DNA from: Macrothele yani
Taxonomy: Eukaryota > Arthropoda > Arachnida > Araneae > Macrothelidae
Direction of reading: 5' to 3'
Length of the DNA: 64,000 nucleotides
NCBI GenBank assembly: GCA_039090855.1
Contig: CM077022.1
Span: 71,882,971 to 71,946,970, forward strand
Positions 33,651-44,278 of the stretch are shown here, piece by piece. The notes beneath the pieces are model-generated. The model saw nothing but the letters and a program-made list of their open reading frames with translations. It made no database searches and was not told the DNA's origin. The translations under genes and the position numbers were made by a program. How positions within the stretch are numbered: the first letter of the stretch is position 1; each line of letters opens with the position of its first letter.

Positions 33651-34065
33651 ACATAGGTAAAGCAAGTGTCAAGACGACAAATCCACAACGACACATTCCT
33701 TCGCTGTAGCTTAGTCGATTAGTGCAACTCACTCCGGAGCGAGGAAACGCGGTTTCGACAAATATGTGTTTTCGCATTGGCGCCCAAACGTAAAAATGGA
33801 TTTGCCGGCCGTTGGGTTCTTCCAAAAATGTATGATGTTCGTTCCACACATCGTCTGAAATTAATTAAAGGTTCCTTCTTTGCTTTAAAAATGGAAAAAA
33901 AAAATGAAAAGGGAGATGATGTGACGTACTACAGAGGTGACGCAGGTGTCAAGACGACAAATCTGCAACGATATATTCTGTCGGTGTAGCTTAGTCCATT
34001 AGAGCAACTCACTCCGGAGTTCGATTCCCGTCATTAAGAAATATGTGCTTTCACAAAAGTACGTA
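33651..34065 (+). repeat. Two direct copies of a tRNA-like SINE, family H
   Basis: Copies at 33651-33790 and 33935-34065 share GTGTCAAGACGACAAATC, GGTGTAGCTTAGTCSATTAG (A-box-like) and ACTCACTCCGGAG. The second keeps the B-box GTTCGATTCCC. In the first, that region is altered. Short host sequence lies between them. Confidence 0.7.
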
Positions 34066-34240
34066 GTATTTATTCCGTGTATGCAGTATGCACTGAGAAA
34101 GAAAGTTTGTTTGAAACAACAAAATAGTTCTGTTGAGCTGTTTTGTCGATTTATTTTGCTGCTTTAGCCAAACTCCATCGGAATTGTTTTGTTGGCAACA
34201 CAAAATTATTTCGATCACTAGTACAGTGTTACTATTTACT

Positions 34241-34396
34241 AATAATAACAACGTTTCTCACAATAAAATGTTTATTATACATCGACTATAGTTTCGCAGA
34301 GCGTTTGGCTCGTCCTGAGGAAGCCGAGCCAAACGCTCTGCGAAACTATAGTTGATGTATAATAAACATTTTATTGTGCGAAACGTTGTTATTATT
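34241..34396. repeat. Near-perfect 156-nt hairpin nested in element Y
   Basis: Arms 34241-34312 and 34325-34396 are complementary with only two mismatched positions (T/C near 34258 and G/T near 34284); the 12-nt loop is TCCTGAGGAAGC. The outer ends read AATAATAACAACG and its complement. It may be a tiny foldback MITE or produce a precursor-like RNA. Not present in element Y copy 1. Confidence 0.92.
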
Positions 34397-34991
34397 ATTC
34401 TATATTTTGTTAATTCAACTATATGGAGGTGGCATCGACCTTACGCTAAAGCTCACGTGATTACTAGCTACTCCATACGGGCACTACCAGACAACCACTG
34501 ACCAGAAGAATCTCGTTTTGCGCTTAAGATTTCGTTTTTAGTTACGGCTGACTGCGAATGTTTATTTGCGATCGGTTCCTAATCGCAAATAAAAATTTGC
34601 ACATGAGGTAATGGTAAGAGTTGTAATTTATGTATAGAGCTTGATTTCATGTATAGGCTATATATATATATATATATATCGGGTATTTCAAAATTCGTGC
34701 GGCAACCAAAGATTGCATGGTGATAGTAAGTACCCTGAAAGATATAGACGTTAAGAAAAGTATTAAGATTTTTTTTTCTTTTTTTCTAACCAAAAATATC
34801 AATAATTTGTTTCATCAAAAAGCTAAGGAAAACATTTAAAAAGAAACCGGGCTTAGAAACATGTTACACACGCAACAAATTAGTGTCCATACATCGTTGC
34901 GTCAAGTATAAATCGTCCGTGAACATTCCAGAAGGTGATAAACCCACCGTGATACATATGTTGAATTGGCAGATAAGAATTTACGTGTGTG

Positions 34992-35060
34992 AATGGGTAT
35001 AGCCGAGTGGTTAGCACGCCGAAACTGCAGGTCTCCAGTTCGAATCTCCTCGGTGAGAGA
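34992..35060 (+). repeat. tRNA-like cassette inside element Y copy 3
   Basis: GGGTATAGCCGAGTGGTTAG gives the A-box, GTTCGAATCTC the B-box. No credible acceptor stem, so not a gene. Confidence 0.7.
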
Positions 35061-35830
35061 TTTTTCTTCTGACGTAACACAGTTCAAACTCATTTAAACA
35101 CCACTAGTAAATAAATAAAGAGTGGGAAAATTACCGACACCTCCGAAATAAGAAAAATGACGAATACACGCGGTCGAAGGGCACTGCCTAAAATTTCTGC
35201 AATGTCAAAATGTCACCATCTGAAAAAAGGTTTAAGGACAAAGTGGCGCAGCTACATAACTCTAAGTTTTGTTGGAGCAAGAAATTACTTGGTAGCGATA
35301 ACAATATGTTTGGTTGCAGTAACAAAACGTTTTATCACGATAACAATACATATTGTTGGATCAAACAAACTCCCAAAAATCGACCTGGACATTTTGTTAA
35401 ATAAACAAAACGTTTTGTCGTGATAACAATACATTTTGTACAATCAACAATAATTTTCAGCAAAATACTTTTTGTAAATTCAACAAACATTTTTGTTGAC
35501 TGCATATCGATAAAATTTTTTGGTTGATTCAACAATTTATTTGCTGAATTAACAAAACGTTTTTCTCAGTGTATGAACCATGTATACGAATCTATATGGC
35601 AATTTACTGTCTTCACAATTTTAGCTTACTTACGTCGGGTTTTTTTTTTTCATAAGGCTGTTTATGAATTTTAGTTTGTAACCTGACAAGGGATATCTAT
35701 ATATTTCTCTCTCTCTCTCTCGTATTGGTTTACATTCGAATCCACACAGAAAGCTTCATTTTCACAACTTTACACAATCATAAACTCAATCGGGCGTGGA
35801 ACCTTAAACGTTATCTTATGTTAAAGAATG

Positions 35831-36230
35831 ATTGTAATGCTATTATTGGTATATTTTCACTGTATTCCATGTAACCACTTCCTTCAGAAAACTTGAAAAT
35901 TTTCATCGTCCTGAAGCGGGAATCGAACCTTCCGATTTCCGGTCGAGCATGCTTTTCATCACTGGAATTTGTGACCTACATCCGACCCTGGATGTGAGAA
36001 ACGTCGTGAGACGCTACAATTGGGCAGGAATAGCTTCGACTGGCAAAAATCTGAAGGTTCTCAGATATCTACGTTCAGTTGCTTGGAATTTCCTTGTCCT
36101 GAGTAGTGTACATGCTCGACCGGAAATCGGGAGGTTCGATTCCCGCTCAGGACGATGAAAATTTTCAAGTTTTCTGAAAGAAGTGGTTACATGGAAAACA
36201 GTGAAAATATGCCAATAATAGCATTGCAAT
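35831..36230. mobile_element. Foldback element with B-box in each arm
   Basis: Inverted arms 35831-35951 and 36111-36230 are about 120 bp each, separated by about 160 bp. They include AATGCTATTATTGG, CTTGAAAATTTTCATCGTCC and GCGGGAATCGAACC. The right arm, read forward, has GGTTCGATTCCCGC then GGACGATGAAAATTTTCAAG. The same GGACGATGAAA tail follows the tRNA-like unit at 57530, so the two are related. Confidence 0.8.
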
Positions 36231-36397
36231 GCCTACCCTGTATTAATGAAGAATTATTTCTTCGGGGAAATTCGTGTCCCACTTGTATGTGAAAGAACTA
36301 TTGTTCAGCTATTTATGAGCATTTCAACGACTTATCTCTTGAAAATTAATGTACTATTTTCAGTTTCGGAAGAGTTTTTTGTGTTTCTTTGACTGGA

Positions 36398-36597
36398 TGT
36401 TTAACGACCACCGGAAGCAACTCAGTGGACTATAAGCAGTCGCACGTCTCTAAATTAGGGCCACTGGTTCCAAGGAAGGGAGAAAGCCAGCGCCGTACGA
36501 CAAACACGACATCCATGCCTCACCGGGAATCAAACCCGGACCCATCTCGGACGAATGATCAGAAGCCATCGCTTAGACCACTTCGCCACCGGGGCTG
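36398..36597 (-). repeat. tRNA-derived SINE, family C
   Basis: Minus strand: CCGGTGGCGAAGTGGTCTAA head, CGGGTTTGATTCCC B-box, a core with ATGGATGTCGTGTTTGTCGT, and tail GGTCGTTAAACA. One of at least six family C copies within 36.4-45.1 kb. Confidence 0.85.
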
Positions 36598-36660
36598 CTC
36601 AGTTCGGGAAGTAAATTTTATTCTTAGATTGGGATAAATTTGGAAGACGTGGAGATAATG

Positions 36661-37195
36661 TAAATAGACGATGACATCGCTCTGTCCACGTTATTTTACA
36701 ACCAACGCATAGCAATTGAAAAATTGTGCATCCGACACCGCTGGGATCGAACCCCAGAAATCTTGAAAATTAGCCGAGTGCGTTCACTTCACGCCACAGT
36801 GCCAACAATTCGCAGCTCTATGCGTGGTTAATCAGCTAGCAGCTGATAAACCATGACTGATAAACCACGCATAGCGCTGTGAATTGTTGGCACTGTGGCG
36901 TAAAATGAACGCACTCAACTAGTTATCGAATATGCTCACTCATAAACCACGCATAGTGCTGTGAATTGTTGGCACTGTGGCATAAAGCGAACGCACTCGG
37001 CTAGTTATCGGATAAGCTGACTGATAAACCACGCATAGCGCCGTGAAGTGTTGGCACTGTGGCGTAAAGTGAATCCTCTCGGCAAGTTATTCAGAGTTCT
37101 GGGGTTCGATCTCAGCGGTGTCGGATGCGCGATTTTTCAGTTGCTATGTGTTGTCTATAAAGTAACGTGGACAGAGCGATGCCATCGTTTATTTA
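36661..37195. mobile_element. Foldback element J with tRNA-like arms and 82-bp tandem units
   Basis: Outer arms TAAATAGACGATGACATCGC (36661) and its complement (to 37195) continue inward through CCACGTTA..AATTTTTCARTTGCTA and CAGCGGTGTCGGATGC to GGGGTTCGATC (a B-box in both arms). The right side carries three units starting at 36858, 36940 and 37022, each with GTTGGCACTGTGGCRTAAA (A-box-like). A second J copy is at 59342-59547. Confidence 0.82.
36858..37075 (+). repeat. Tandem repeat, 82-bp unit, about 2.7 copies
   Basis: TAAACCACGCATAG recurs at an 82-bp period (unit starts 36858, 36940, 37022). Each unit contains an A-box-like GGCACTGTGGC. Confidence 0.9.
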
Positions 37196-37199
37196 CTTT

Positions 37200-38950
37200 C
37201 TTGGATTGCTTTACTGTTTATAAAGTCAAAACAAAAACCACGAAAAGTCGAAATTCAGCTACAAACTCATCAACTTTGGTAACGCAACTTATCGGAAAAA
37301 TTTTATCCCTTCCTTTAGATTGGGCACCTTCTGGAAGAAGGTTTTATTTGAGAGCGAAAGAGTAATAATAAGCTGTGAAAAACACTCTGGATCTTTCCTG
37401 TACCACTGTTATTTGCTTACTTATTTATTTTCCTGCTCTTTTGGCTGGGAACTTTCTATTAGAGAGGAATCGTGAGAAGGAAGAAAGCTTCTTACAGGTT
37501 CCTTCACAAAAGAAAATCAGTTGCTTAGTTTGTTTCTTCAATAGAAAGGTATCGAATTGTGGTTGGGTTTGGCATACATACTGTGTGCGTCTCCCGCCGC
37601 AGATAAAAGATCTTCAACTGAAGTATTACACAGGCCACATGCTTTTGAGTAACAAATGAGGTCGTATGAGTGGTATTTGTGCATGTCTTCTTTGACAAAT
37701 GAGCTGAGACCTTTCAAAGATAAATCAATACTAAGTCAACACTTTTGCATGTGACTTCAGAAATGAAAAAGAAAAATAACGCCCTTCGTGGTGGCTGCGG
37801 GGGTGAGGAAAGGCTTCTTTTTTCAATTTATCAAAAGCAATCCAGGACGTTGGCTGGTCAAAAAAGACGCTATAGATCAAGGCAGTCGCGTGATTTATCT
37901 TCTGCTAAGTTGGAATATCTCCATCATGGAAAACCGCGATCTTTCGTTTCAGCATTCGGCATGATCCATTCGTCTATAGGAGAACAACCCAAGTTCCCTG
38001 CCGTTTATTCGCATGCAAAAATGGTGCTGTAGTTTCCAGTGTCTTTCCCATAATCGGACAAGTCTTCTTTTCCCCCCACGTTACTCCAGAGATTGCCTCC
38101 AAAGAGGAGTGATTTGGCGATTCGCCTGGCCCATGCAATGCCATCAAATTAGTGCTAATTTCCTAGCTCAACGCTTTCATCCCTTGCAATTTCTTTCGCG
38201 TCGCGGTCTCCCGCAGCCATCACATTAGAATGCCATTCCAGGGGGCGTCATTTACAATGTAAGAGACTAAAATCAAGAAAGATTGCAGCCTTAAGGGTGG
38301 GGAGGGGGGAAGGAATAGAAAAAAAGTCTCATGAAAGAAAAAAACAACAGGAAAAGCAGGAACTATTCTAAGGGATGTATGCCATGTAGTTTCGGAAAAA
38401 TTCTAGCAAATAGGAAATAAAACAAACATGTGATATTTGAATAGCGATTCAAATAGGGTTGTTAGAAGAATAAACAGCGAGACAGATTACGGCAAAACGA
38501 TTTTTAGTTAATCTCCAGCATAACAGAGGAGTGAAGCGACTTTAGTTAATCTTCGGCAGAACAGAGAAGTGAGTTATTGCAATCGTGAGCGATTAAATTA
38601 AAAAACAAATGCACATATGTATGGAATGTGCTATATAAAGTCTTTTTAACCCTTTGACGACCATGACCCAAAAATCTTATATTCCTGTAAGTACCATAAC
38701 GCCCGAAACTGTCTGTTGGTTCACTTCTTTGTTTAGCAACAACAAGAGTGATTGAGGGTGACTGGAGCTGAACCGTCATAGGTCGTGAAAATTTGAAGAA
38801 CGGGTAAAGGTAGGAAATCTGACTCACTTTAGACAGGCGTTTCGAGTGGCTATGGTCGTTTCTATGTACGAGCGTTTTGGGGGTTATGAGCGTTAAAGGG
38901 TTATTTACAATTATTTCGACTAAAACTCATTTTTACTGATTTTTTTTTCC
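37200..38950. other. No recognised gene in about 1.75 kb
   Basis: Several plus-strand frames of 70-105 codons occur (for example 37048-37365 and 37745-38032), but none has a motif or compositional bias that I recognise. No TIR, tRNA-like box or tandem array was seen. This is the longest stretch that could be unique host sequence. Confidence 0.45.
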
Positions 38951-38956
38951 TTTTTT

Positions 38957-39064
38957 GGCGGTTTAACGACCACCGTGAGCAAATCGATGGGCTACAAGAA
39001 ACCGCACATCCACAATTTAGGACCAGTGCCGTAAGACAAACATAACATGCATGCCTCGCTAGGA
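38957..39064 (-). repeat. SINE family C, 5'-truncated copy
   Basis: It holds only the 3' part (GGTTTAACGACCACCGTGAG to CATGCCTCGCTAGGA). The head is missing. Confidence 0.75.
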
Positions 39065-39157
39065 TGTTCCATGCCACCAGGGTGGCTGTTTACCGATGAA
39101 GGAAGCTTCATACTGCGTACAGTATGCAAAAATCGAAGAACAGAATTTGGACGGCCT

Positions 39158-39375
39158 GCACCGGTGGTACAGTGGTGTAAGCGCTGACACAATTATTTCG
39201 ACTAAAACTCATTCGTCCGAGATGGGCCCGGGTTCGAATTCCGGTGAGGTATTGATGTTGTGTTTGTCTTCGGCACAGGCTCTCCTTCCCAGTGGCCCTA
39301 CATTAGGGACGGGCGACTGCTTATAGCCCATTGAGTTGCTCACGGTTGCCATTAAACTCCACCACCGGTGATCGT
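39158..39375 (+). repeat. SINE family C, full-length copy
   Basis: Starts CACCGGTGGTACAGTGGTGT, B-box GGGTTCGAATTCC, tail GTTGCTCACGGTTGCCATTA, then a C-rich run. Confidence 0.8.
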
Positions 39376-39407
39376 TAACCCCCCCCCCCCCACCACCACC
39401 AAGAAAA

Positions 39408-39690
39408 AATGATGAAAGGAAGAAATCGAGGAAGTAGAACATACAGAGATGAAATTATAGTGAAGCTTGGAACTTTCATCGCCGAAAAGCTAGATCCGCC
39501 TTTGATGTCACAATGGTGGATCTACTTACAGTCCCTTGAGGTGCTCACTGTGGTCGTTAATGCCCCCCTCAAAAATAAAAATAAAAAGAAATTGATGAAA
39601 GGAAGTAAAACATTTCGAAATGAAATTATAGCGGAGTTTGGGACTTCAATTACCGAAGAGCTAGGTCCACCTTTGATGTCACATTAAATC
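39408..39690 (+). repeat. Direct repeat around a SINE C tail
   Basis: Copies near 39408-39515 and 39593-39686 share TGATGAAAGGAAG, GAAATTATAG and CCTTTGATGTCACA. Between them is the 3' end of a family C SINE (39520-39570). It may be one insertion with its flank duplicated. Non-coding. Confidence 0.65.
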
Positions 39691-39835
39691 TTATCGTCTT
39701 CACACAGAAGGCGCCACCCCGGTGGCGCACAGAGTTGGAAACGGGTTAAATATTTTGGACCCGGACCCGACAGGCACCCGACTCAGGCCTGACCTGGACA
39801 AAACTGCTTTGAGCTATAAATTCGAATATATCACC

Positions 39836-40172
39836 ATCGTCATTGTCAATAATTAAAAATCCAATTCTGGATGAAAGTCATCCCAAGTTTCTTCCGCAAA
39901 GGGCTGTCTTGGGAGAGTCTCCTCCATCTACCCATCTCCCACGTGGTCTTCTTTTGGGTCCTTTCCTGTCACTTGAAATCCAGTCTAAACTTTCGGTTGT
40001 TCATTGGTGGACCGTTCCCTTGGCAATATGTCCACCCCATTACCATTTCAGGGATTTTACTCTGAACGTGATGTCTTCCACTCTTCTTATTTTCCTTATC
40101 CACGAGTTACTCTTTTTATTTTGATTGGTTACACTAAGCACGCCTCTCTCCAGGCTTCTTTTCCTTATGAAA
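39836..40172 (-). mobile_element. RTE-type LINE, 3' fragment
   Basis: It matches the 3' ends of the RTE copies at 52549 and 60001: CATCGTCATTGTC tail, TCTTCTTTTGGGTCCTTTCC and CCCATTACCATTTCAGGGAT. Heavily diverged; no open frame. Confidence 0.8.
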
Positions 40173-40198
40173 AGCCTACAGTAGAGAACCAGCATTAA

Positions 40199-40864
40199 GG
40201 TGGTTCCACCTAAAATCTCTGCCCTATATTTCCAATGGTGAAACTTCTTTACATATTTTGTTCGCAATTAATGTATTCCCAAGGATGAAAATTTGCATAT
40301 CGGTGAAACTAACTTTAAGTTGTAGCATGGGATACTTAATACTTGCTAAAACATAACCATAATTAAGCAATCCAACATCTGTTTGTTTACTGACGTCGTC
40401 AATGTACAGGTCGCGCCATCTATTAACAGGTCTGAACATTACTCAAAGTAAAATGATTGATTTTTAATATAACTGTGGTTATGTTTTAGCAAGTATTAAG
40501 TATACCATGCTATAACTTAAAGTTAGTTTTATCGATGTGCAAATTTTCATCTTTGAGAATACATTAATTGCGAACAAAATATGTAAAGAAGTTCTACCAT
40601 TTTTATTTTATTTTTGGAGGTTTAACGACCACCGTGAGCAACTCAATGGGCTATAAGCAGTCGCCCATCCCTAATTTAGGGTCACTGGTTCCAGGGAAGG
40701 GAGAGAGCCAGTGCCGTAAGACAAACATAACATCCATGCCTCACCGGGATTCGAACCCGGACCCCGTTCGGACGAACGATCAGAGGCCATCGCTTAGACC
40801 ACTGCGCCACCGGGGCGGCTTTTACCATTGGAAACATTAGGCAGAGATTTTAGGAGGAGCCACT
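40199..40864. mobile_element. Foldback element G with TTAA flanks
   Basis: TTAA flanks both ends (40195-40198 and 40865-40868). Left arm 40199-40380 starts GGTGGTTCCACCTAAAATCT; the right arm is its complement, 40470-40600 plus 40820-40864, ending AGGAGGAGCCACT. Shared inner motifs are TTTACATATTTTGTTCGCAA and ATACTTGCTAAAACATAACC. A SINE C splits the right arm. TTAA targets suggest a piggyBac-type MITE. Confidence 0.82.
40602..40819 (-). mobile_element. SINE family C inside foldback G, with target duplication
   Basis: Flanked by TTCTACCATT (40592-40601) and TTTTACCATT (40820-40829), one mismatch. The undisturbed left arm of G shows the empty site. Minus strand: CCGGTGGCGCAGTGGTCTAA head, GGTTCGAATCCC B-box. 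Confidence 0.9.
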
Positions 40865-40869
40865 TTAAT

Positions 40870-41715
40870 TAGATCAAAAAACCAGGTAAACTTCTAGGAA
40901 ACTTTTCAGTAGTTGCGCATATTACTTCATTTTTTGTTGTAATAAATTAGCAGTATTTTATTCAGTACAGAACCGCCTTTTATGTGATGTATAAAGACAA
41001 TAAAAATTTAATTCCAAAATAAACCTCTTATTGAGGATACGAATTGTAAGTCTTTTTTAACCCCCATTTTGCCCTAGTAATAGTTGTTTAAGATATGAGT
41101 AATATTATACCATAGAATATTTTAACAAAGCTTTGCAAATTGCATTCTGTTAATGCCCATTTTATAGCATTTTTACTTTAATTTCCCTAATCCATTTTGT
41201 ACATAGGCCAACTTCATAGGATCCTACAAGAACACGTATTTTATTCACACTTGTGGCGTAGCAAACAATGTCAGCAGCCACTTAAATGTGCCGGTACAAA
41301 CCGTTGACAGCAAATTTGGTGTCAGCTTCATAAAAACGCATTGAACAGCAACGTCATGCGACACTGCGCCTGAAGTATTCCTTTGTCATCATTTTAAATG
41401 TAGTTTTCAGTTATGTCCATTTTTTCGAATGAATTTCGATTCTTCATATTTCCCGTCTTTGTCTATTTCCACCGTCCAAACATATAGTGTTGCTTAATGT
41501 GTAGCTTTTGTGTGTTGCTGACTTACTAAAACACTACATAAATCAAAACTTCACCTACAGTGAAATGCAAGTCACTCAAATAAAGTTCAAGAAGTCTTAC
41601 AACTAATCCTTTATTGCTGTCAATAGTCACTTGATCATTTTTCACTCTAACACGGCGAGATCAACTAAACGTGGGTTAATATCTACAATGACAATTAACT
41701 ATGAAGCGTAAGACT
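40870..41715. other. No gene seen
   Basis: AT-rich stretch between foldback G and the Penelope-like element; nothing recognised. Confidence 0.45.
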
Positions 41716-41716
41716 G

Positions 41717-42660
41717 GTGCTTGAGTTAGTATTCACCATAATCTTTGACTACGAAACACAACACTTAAAACCGTTTTCAGAAAACCGTCTTCCAGTGTTG
41801 AAATTATACCTTTCTCGTCTTATCACCCGACTAATTACAAATTTGCGGTTGTTCGGTTTTTATTACGTAGAGCATTTTTACACTCGTCAAACCCTAGATC
41901 ACGACATTTGGAACTGGTCAAGATAAAACAAATTGCCTGTCATTATGGATACGAGGCATCGGTGGTAGATCGCTTGCTCCGGCAAATTAAGAAGTCTAAT
42001 GTTTCGACTTTCTAGATACTTACGTAAACCCCGTTTTGTGGGATCACTTCCGTACGTGCCCAGGATTGTTAATGTACTGAGAAATAAGTGCAAACCATAC
42101 AAAATTGACTTTGGCCTTACACCTAGAAAAATTTGTTCCTCAGTAAAGAAGGATCGGGACATGGTGCCTCCACATACCAGATACGGCGTATATACCATAC
42201 CTCTACAAGCCGTTGTTCCAGAGACTAATGATACTGTGTGTATTGGTTCAACAAAAAGGAACTTGAGTACCAGAGTCCGGAAGCATAAATATGATACTCG
42301 TAATGGTAAGTTAACAGCCGCCCTGTCTCGTCTAGTTGCGACCGATTCTCATGTACCAAAGTGGAATGAGGTGTCCATTATAAAATCTCCAGGTAAGCTC
42401 TCGCTGTTATTATATATTACATCTTTCGGATCTCGTTGCTGTAATGATTATGTCCCTAAGGTCATATCTAAACCATGGACTATTTTATTTGAACATTTTC
42501 AGGGTTTTATTTTAAATGCATTGTGTAAATCCTAGATGGCGTTGCGATATTGTCGGATTCTGACGATGGTGCGTTATTATATATCTTGGTCTTGCTCGTG
42601 AATGTTACATCTGAAGATGGGGACGTTGTGATCCTCGAAAAATCTCATATGGTGTGTATT
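41717..42660 (+). mobile_element. Penelope-like element, 5'-truncated
   Basis: It carries the distal reverse transcriptase linker and the GIY-YIG endonuclease region, then a 3' part with GACGATGG and TCTGAAGATGGGGACGTT, as often seen after the stop codon in Penelope-like elements. The catalytic RT palm is absent. The 5' boundary is uncertain. Confidence 0.78.
41740..42535 (+). pseudogene. Penelope-like RT/GIY-YIG protein, C-terminal part
   Basis: The linker pieces read NRLPVLKLYLSRL and ELVKIKQIACHYGYEASVVD in two frames. The main frame, 41999-42535 (178 codons), begins with a SLPYVPRIVNVLRNKCKPY segment typical just before the nuclease, then YGVYTIPL and VCIGSTKRNLSTRVRKHK. The usual YIG is CIG here, and GVY replaces GIY. 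The region nicks target DNA in active relatives. The C-terminus ends HFQGFILNALCKS. A frame change lies near 42000. Confidence 0.78.
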
Positions 42661-42880
42661 TTAGCAGTAAAGTTTAATTACATGTAGTGTATGTGTGCTA
42701 CATTTGTGTTTTATCGTGTTTAGTCGATATTTTAACTTCTACCGTTTTTAACACGAATCATCTTGCATCAATCACTGTGATTAAAATAAACCCCGTAGTC
42801 TTGAACAATACTTAAACGGCAATTAAACAGTCTCGTATCCAAAAGGGATCATTCACATTTAGAATCCCTCTGGCACAGCT
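42661..42880. other. Short AT-rich spacer, nothing recognised
   Basis: Probably the 3' remainder of the Penelope-like element. No motif was found. Confidence 0.4.
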
Positions 42881-43240
42881 ATTCGTAGCCATTATATATC
42901 TCGTCTTGTCCTTATCGCATTCATACGTCTCTTATGTACGGACCTCATGGTGTTGCCAAACCTCATTTCATGTAAGAGAGAAGATATCACGTTAAGTTTG
43001 AAAAGTGCAAAAGAGAACAAACTCAAATTTACATAGGAAAAGGAACTAAAAATGAAAATTAAAATAGAATATACGTCACAAATGATGTATAATGTACAAG
43101 TTTGTCAGCTTGTCCGGGTCCCCTGACTCCGGAGTAAGTCGCTCTCCCAGCTGAGCTACGCGGACATGTGCTCGCACTGCTATCTGCCTTTATCTCATGT
43201 GCGTCCTGCGGTGCAGTAACGTCCTTCTTGGTGCAACCAA
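42880..43240 (-). repeat. Repeat E plus tRNA-like SINE head, family D
   Basis: 42955-43085 matches 13030-13154 and 59750-59875 (GAAGATATCACGTTAAGTTT, AGAATATACGTCACAA). On the minus strand at 43103-43168 a tRNA-like unit reads GTCCGCGTAGCTCAGCTGGG and is related to 12425-12497. Both parts also occur together in the 12399-13154 insertion, though in another order. Confidence 0.7.
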
Positions 43241-43271
43241 AGCTGAACCTTGATCGAATAAGAGAAGGGTA

Positions 43272-43908
43272 TCTATATATTAAAAACAAAAGGCCGTTTA
43301 TTTCTACAATCCGCCAGCACAACCCACTGGAGTGATTTTTATGATTTTTTTAATGAAAGCTAGTGGTCCACAGATTTGTCATCGCTAATTTTTATTGTCA
43401 TAAATAATTATTTTTTATGTTACCATGGCATTTTCTTTGTACAATTCGCCGTTTGCTATTCTGGCGTTTGTTCTCGCTTCAGTACATGCAGCGCCATCTG
43501 CCTTTCTGCGGTGGTCGGACTTGGAACTAAGAGCCCACCATTATCAACTACGTAGTTGTAACTATCCGAATCGGCTCAGTAGTTTTCGAGATTAGTAAAA
43601 AAATAATTCGTATATTATCGTGAACTCCTTTCTTTCACGTTGGGTGTGATCAGGTTGTATGTAAACAAAGCGGTACGACACACGGGAAACCAGGAACTAC
43701 TAGGAAGCGATCTGATTCTGTAGTACAGACAAAAATAGTACAAAATAAAATAAAAACGTAATAAAAAATAAACGATATAGCTTTTATCCACCAGAAAGAA
43801 ATAAGCTTCCCAACGGTGAAAGAATTATCCAAATCGGTTCAGTAGTTTTCCAGATTACCTCAAACACACAAACAAAGCTTCTCTCTTTATACTGTATATT
43901 AGTATAGA
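43272..43908. mobile_element. Two inward-facing Helitron-like 5' ends
   Basis: Plus strand at 43272: TCTATATATTAAAAACAAAA, preceded by A. Minus strand from 43908: TCTATACTAATATACAG followed by the familiar TTTGTTTGTGTGTTTGAG and ACTACTGAACCGATTTGG, again next to A. Both fit the A|TC Helitron 5' rule. No Rep/helicase coding and no CTRR end with hairpin was seen. Confidence 0.55.
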
Positions 43909-43909
43909 T

Positions 43910-44275
43910 TATATAATGATACAAGAAAAAAAATGTTGGAACCAAACTGGCAAAATAAAACACATTTTTAACCGCATTGTGTAGTTATCTAAACACAATA
44001 TAATTTCGAGTCACTGAAAGAATACCTCAATACTCCAATGTAAACCCGTCAACGACGGGTAAGCACATGTTTATACAATAATGAGGAACGTCGACGTTAA
44101 ATTCCTGTACGAGTAGTTGGAAAAATTAAAAATGAATGGGAATATTACGAAAATTTTGATGTTGGTGACCCATCTTATACACTGCCCATTAATAATTCAA
44201 CAGTTTATTATAGTTATGCAGTTTATTGCAATTCGCGTTATATGACAAGAAAAAAAATTCAGTCACAGCTTTTTC
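43910..44275. other. No gene seen
   Basis: AT-rich spacer; no recognised repeat. Confidence 0.4.
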
Positions 44276-44278
44276 AAC

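Larger units (their letters stand above)
34091..35571 (-). mobile_element. Element Y (CACTGAGAAA ends), copy 3, with nested hairpin
   Basis: Starts CACTGAGAAAGAAAGTTTGT and ends ACGTTTTTCTCAGTG; inverted relative to copy 1 and alike for its whole length. TATG flanks both ends (34087-34090, 35572-35575). A tRNA-like cassette is at 34992-35060. Relative to copy 1, a segment of about 185 bp at 34215-34401 is inserted and contains a 156-nt hairpin. A (TA)n tract lies near 34661. No protein is encoded. Confidence 0.82.

Noticed and set aside
34661..34680. Microsatellites such as (TA)n, (CA)n at 3047, (GT)n at 10924 and 52057, (TA)n at 61308 as regulatory sites
   Set aside because: Ordinary simple repeats without any linked gene.
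37048..38228. Cluster of 70-105 codon open frames as a host gene
   Set aside because: No motif, no codon signal I can see, overlapping with the foldback J array at the left, and no splice-like structure that joins them convincingly.
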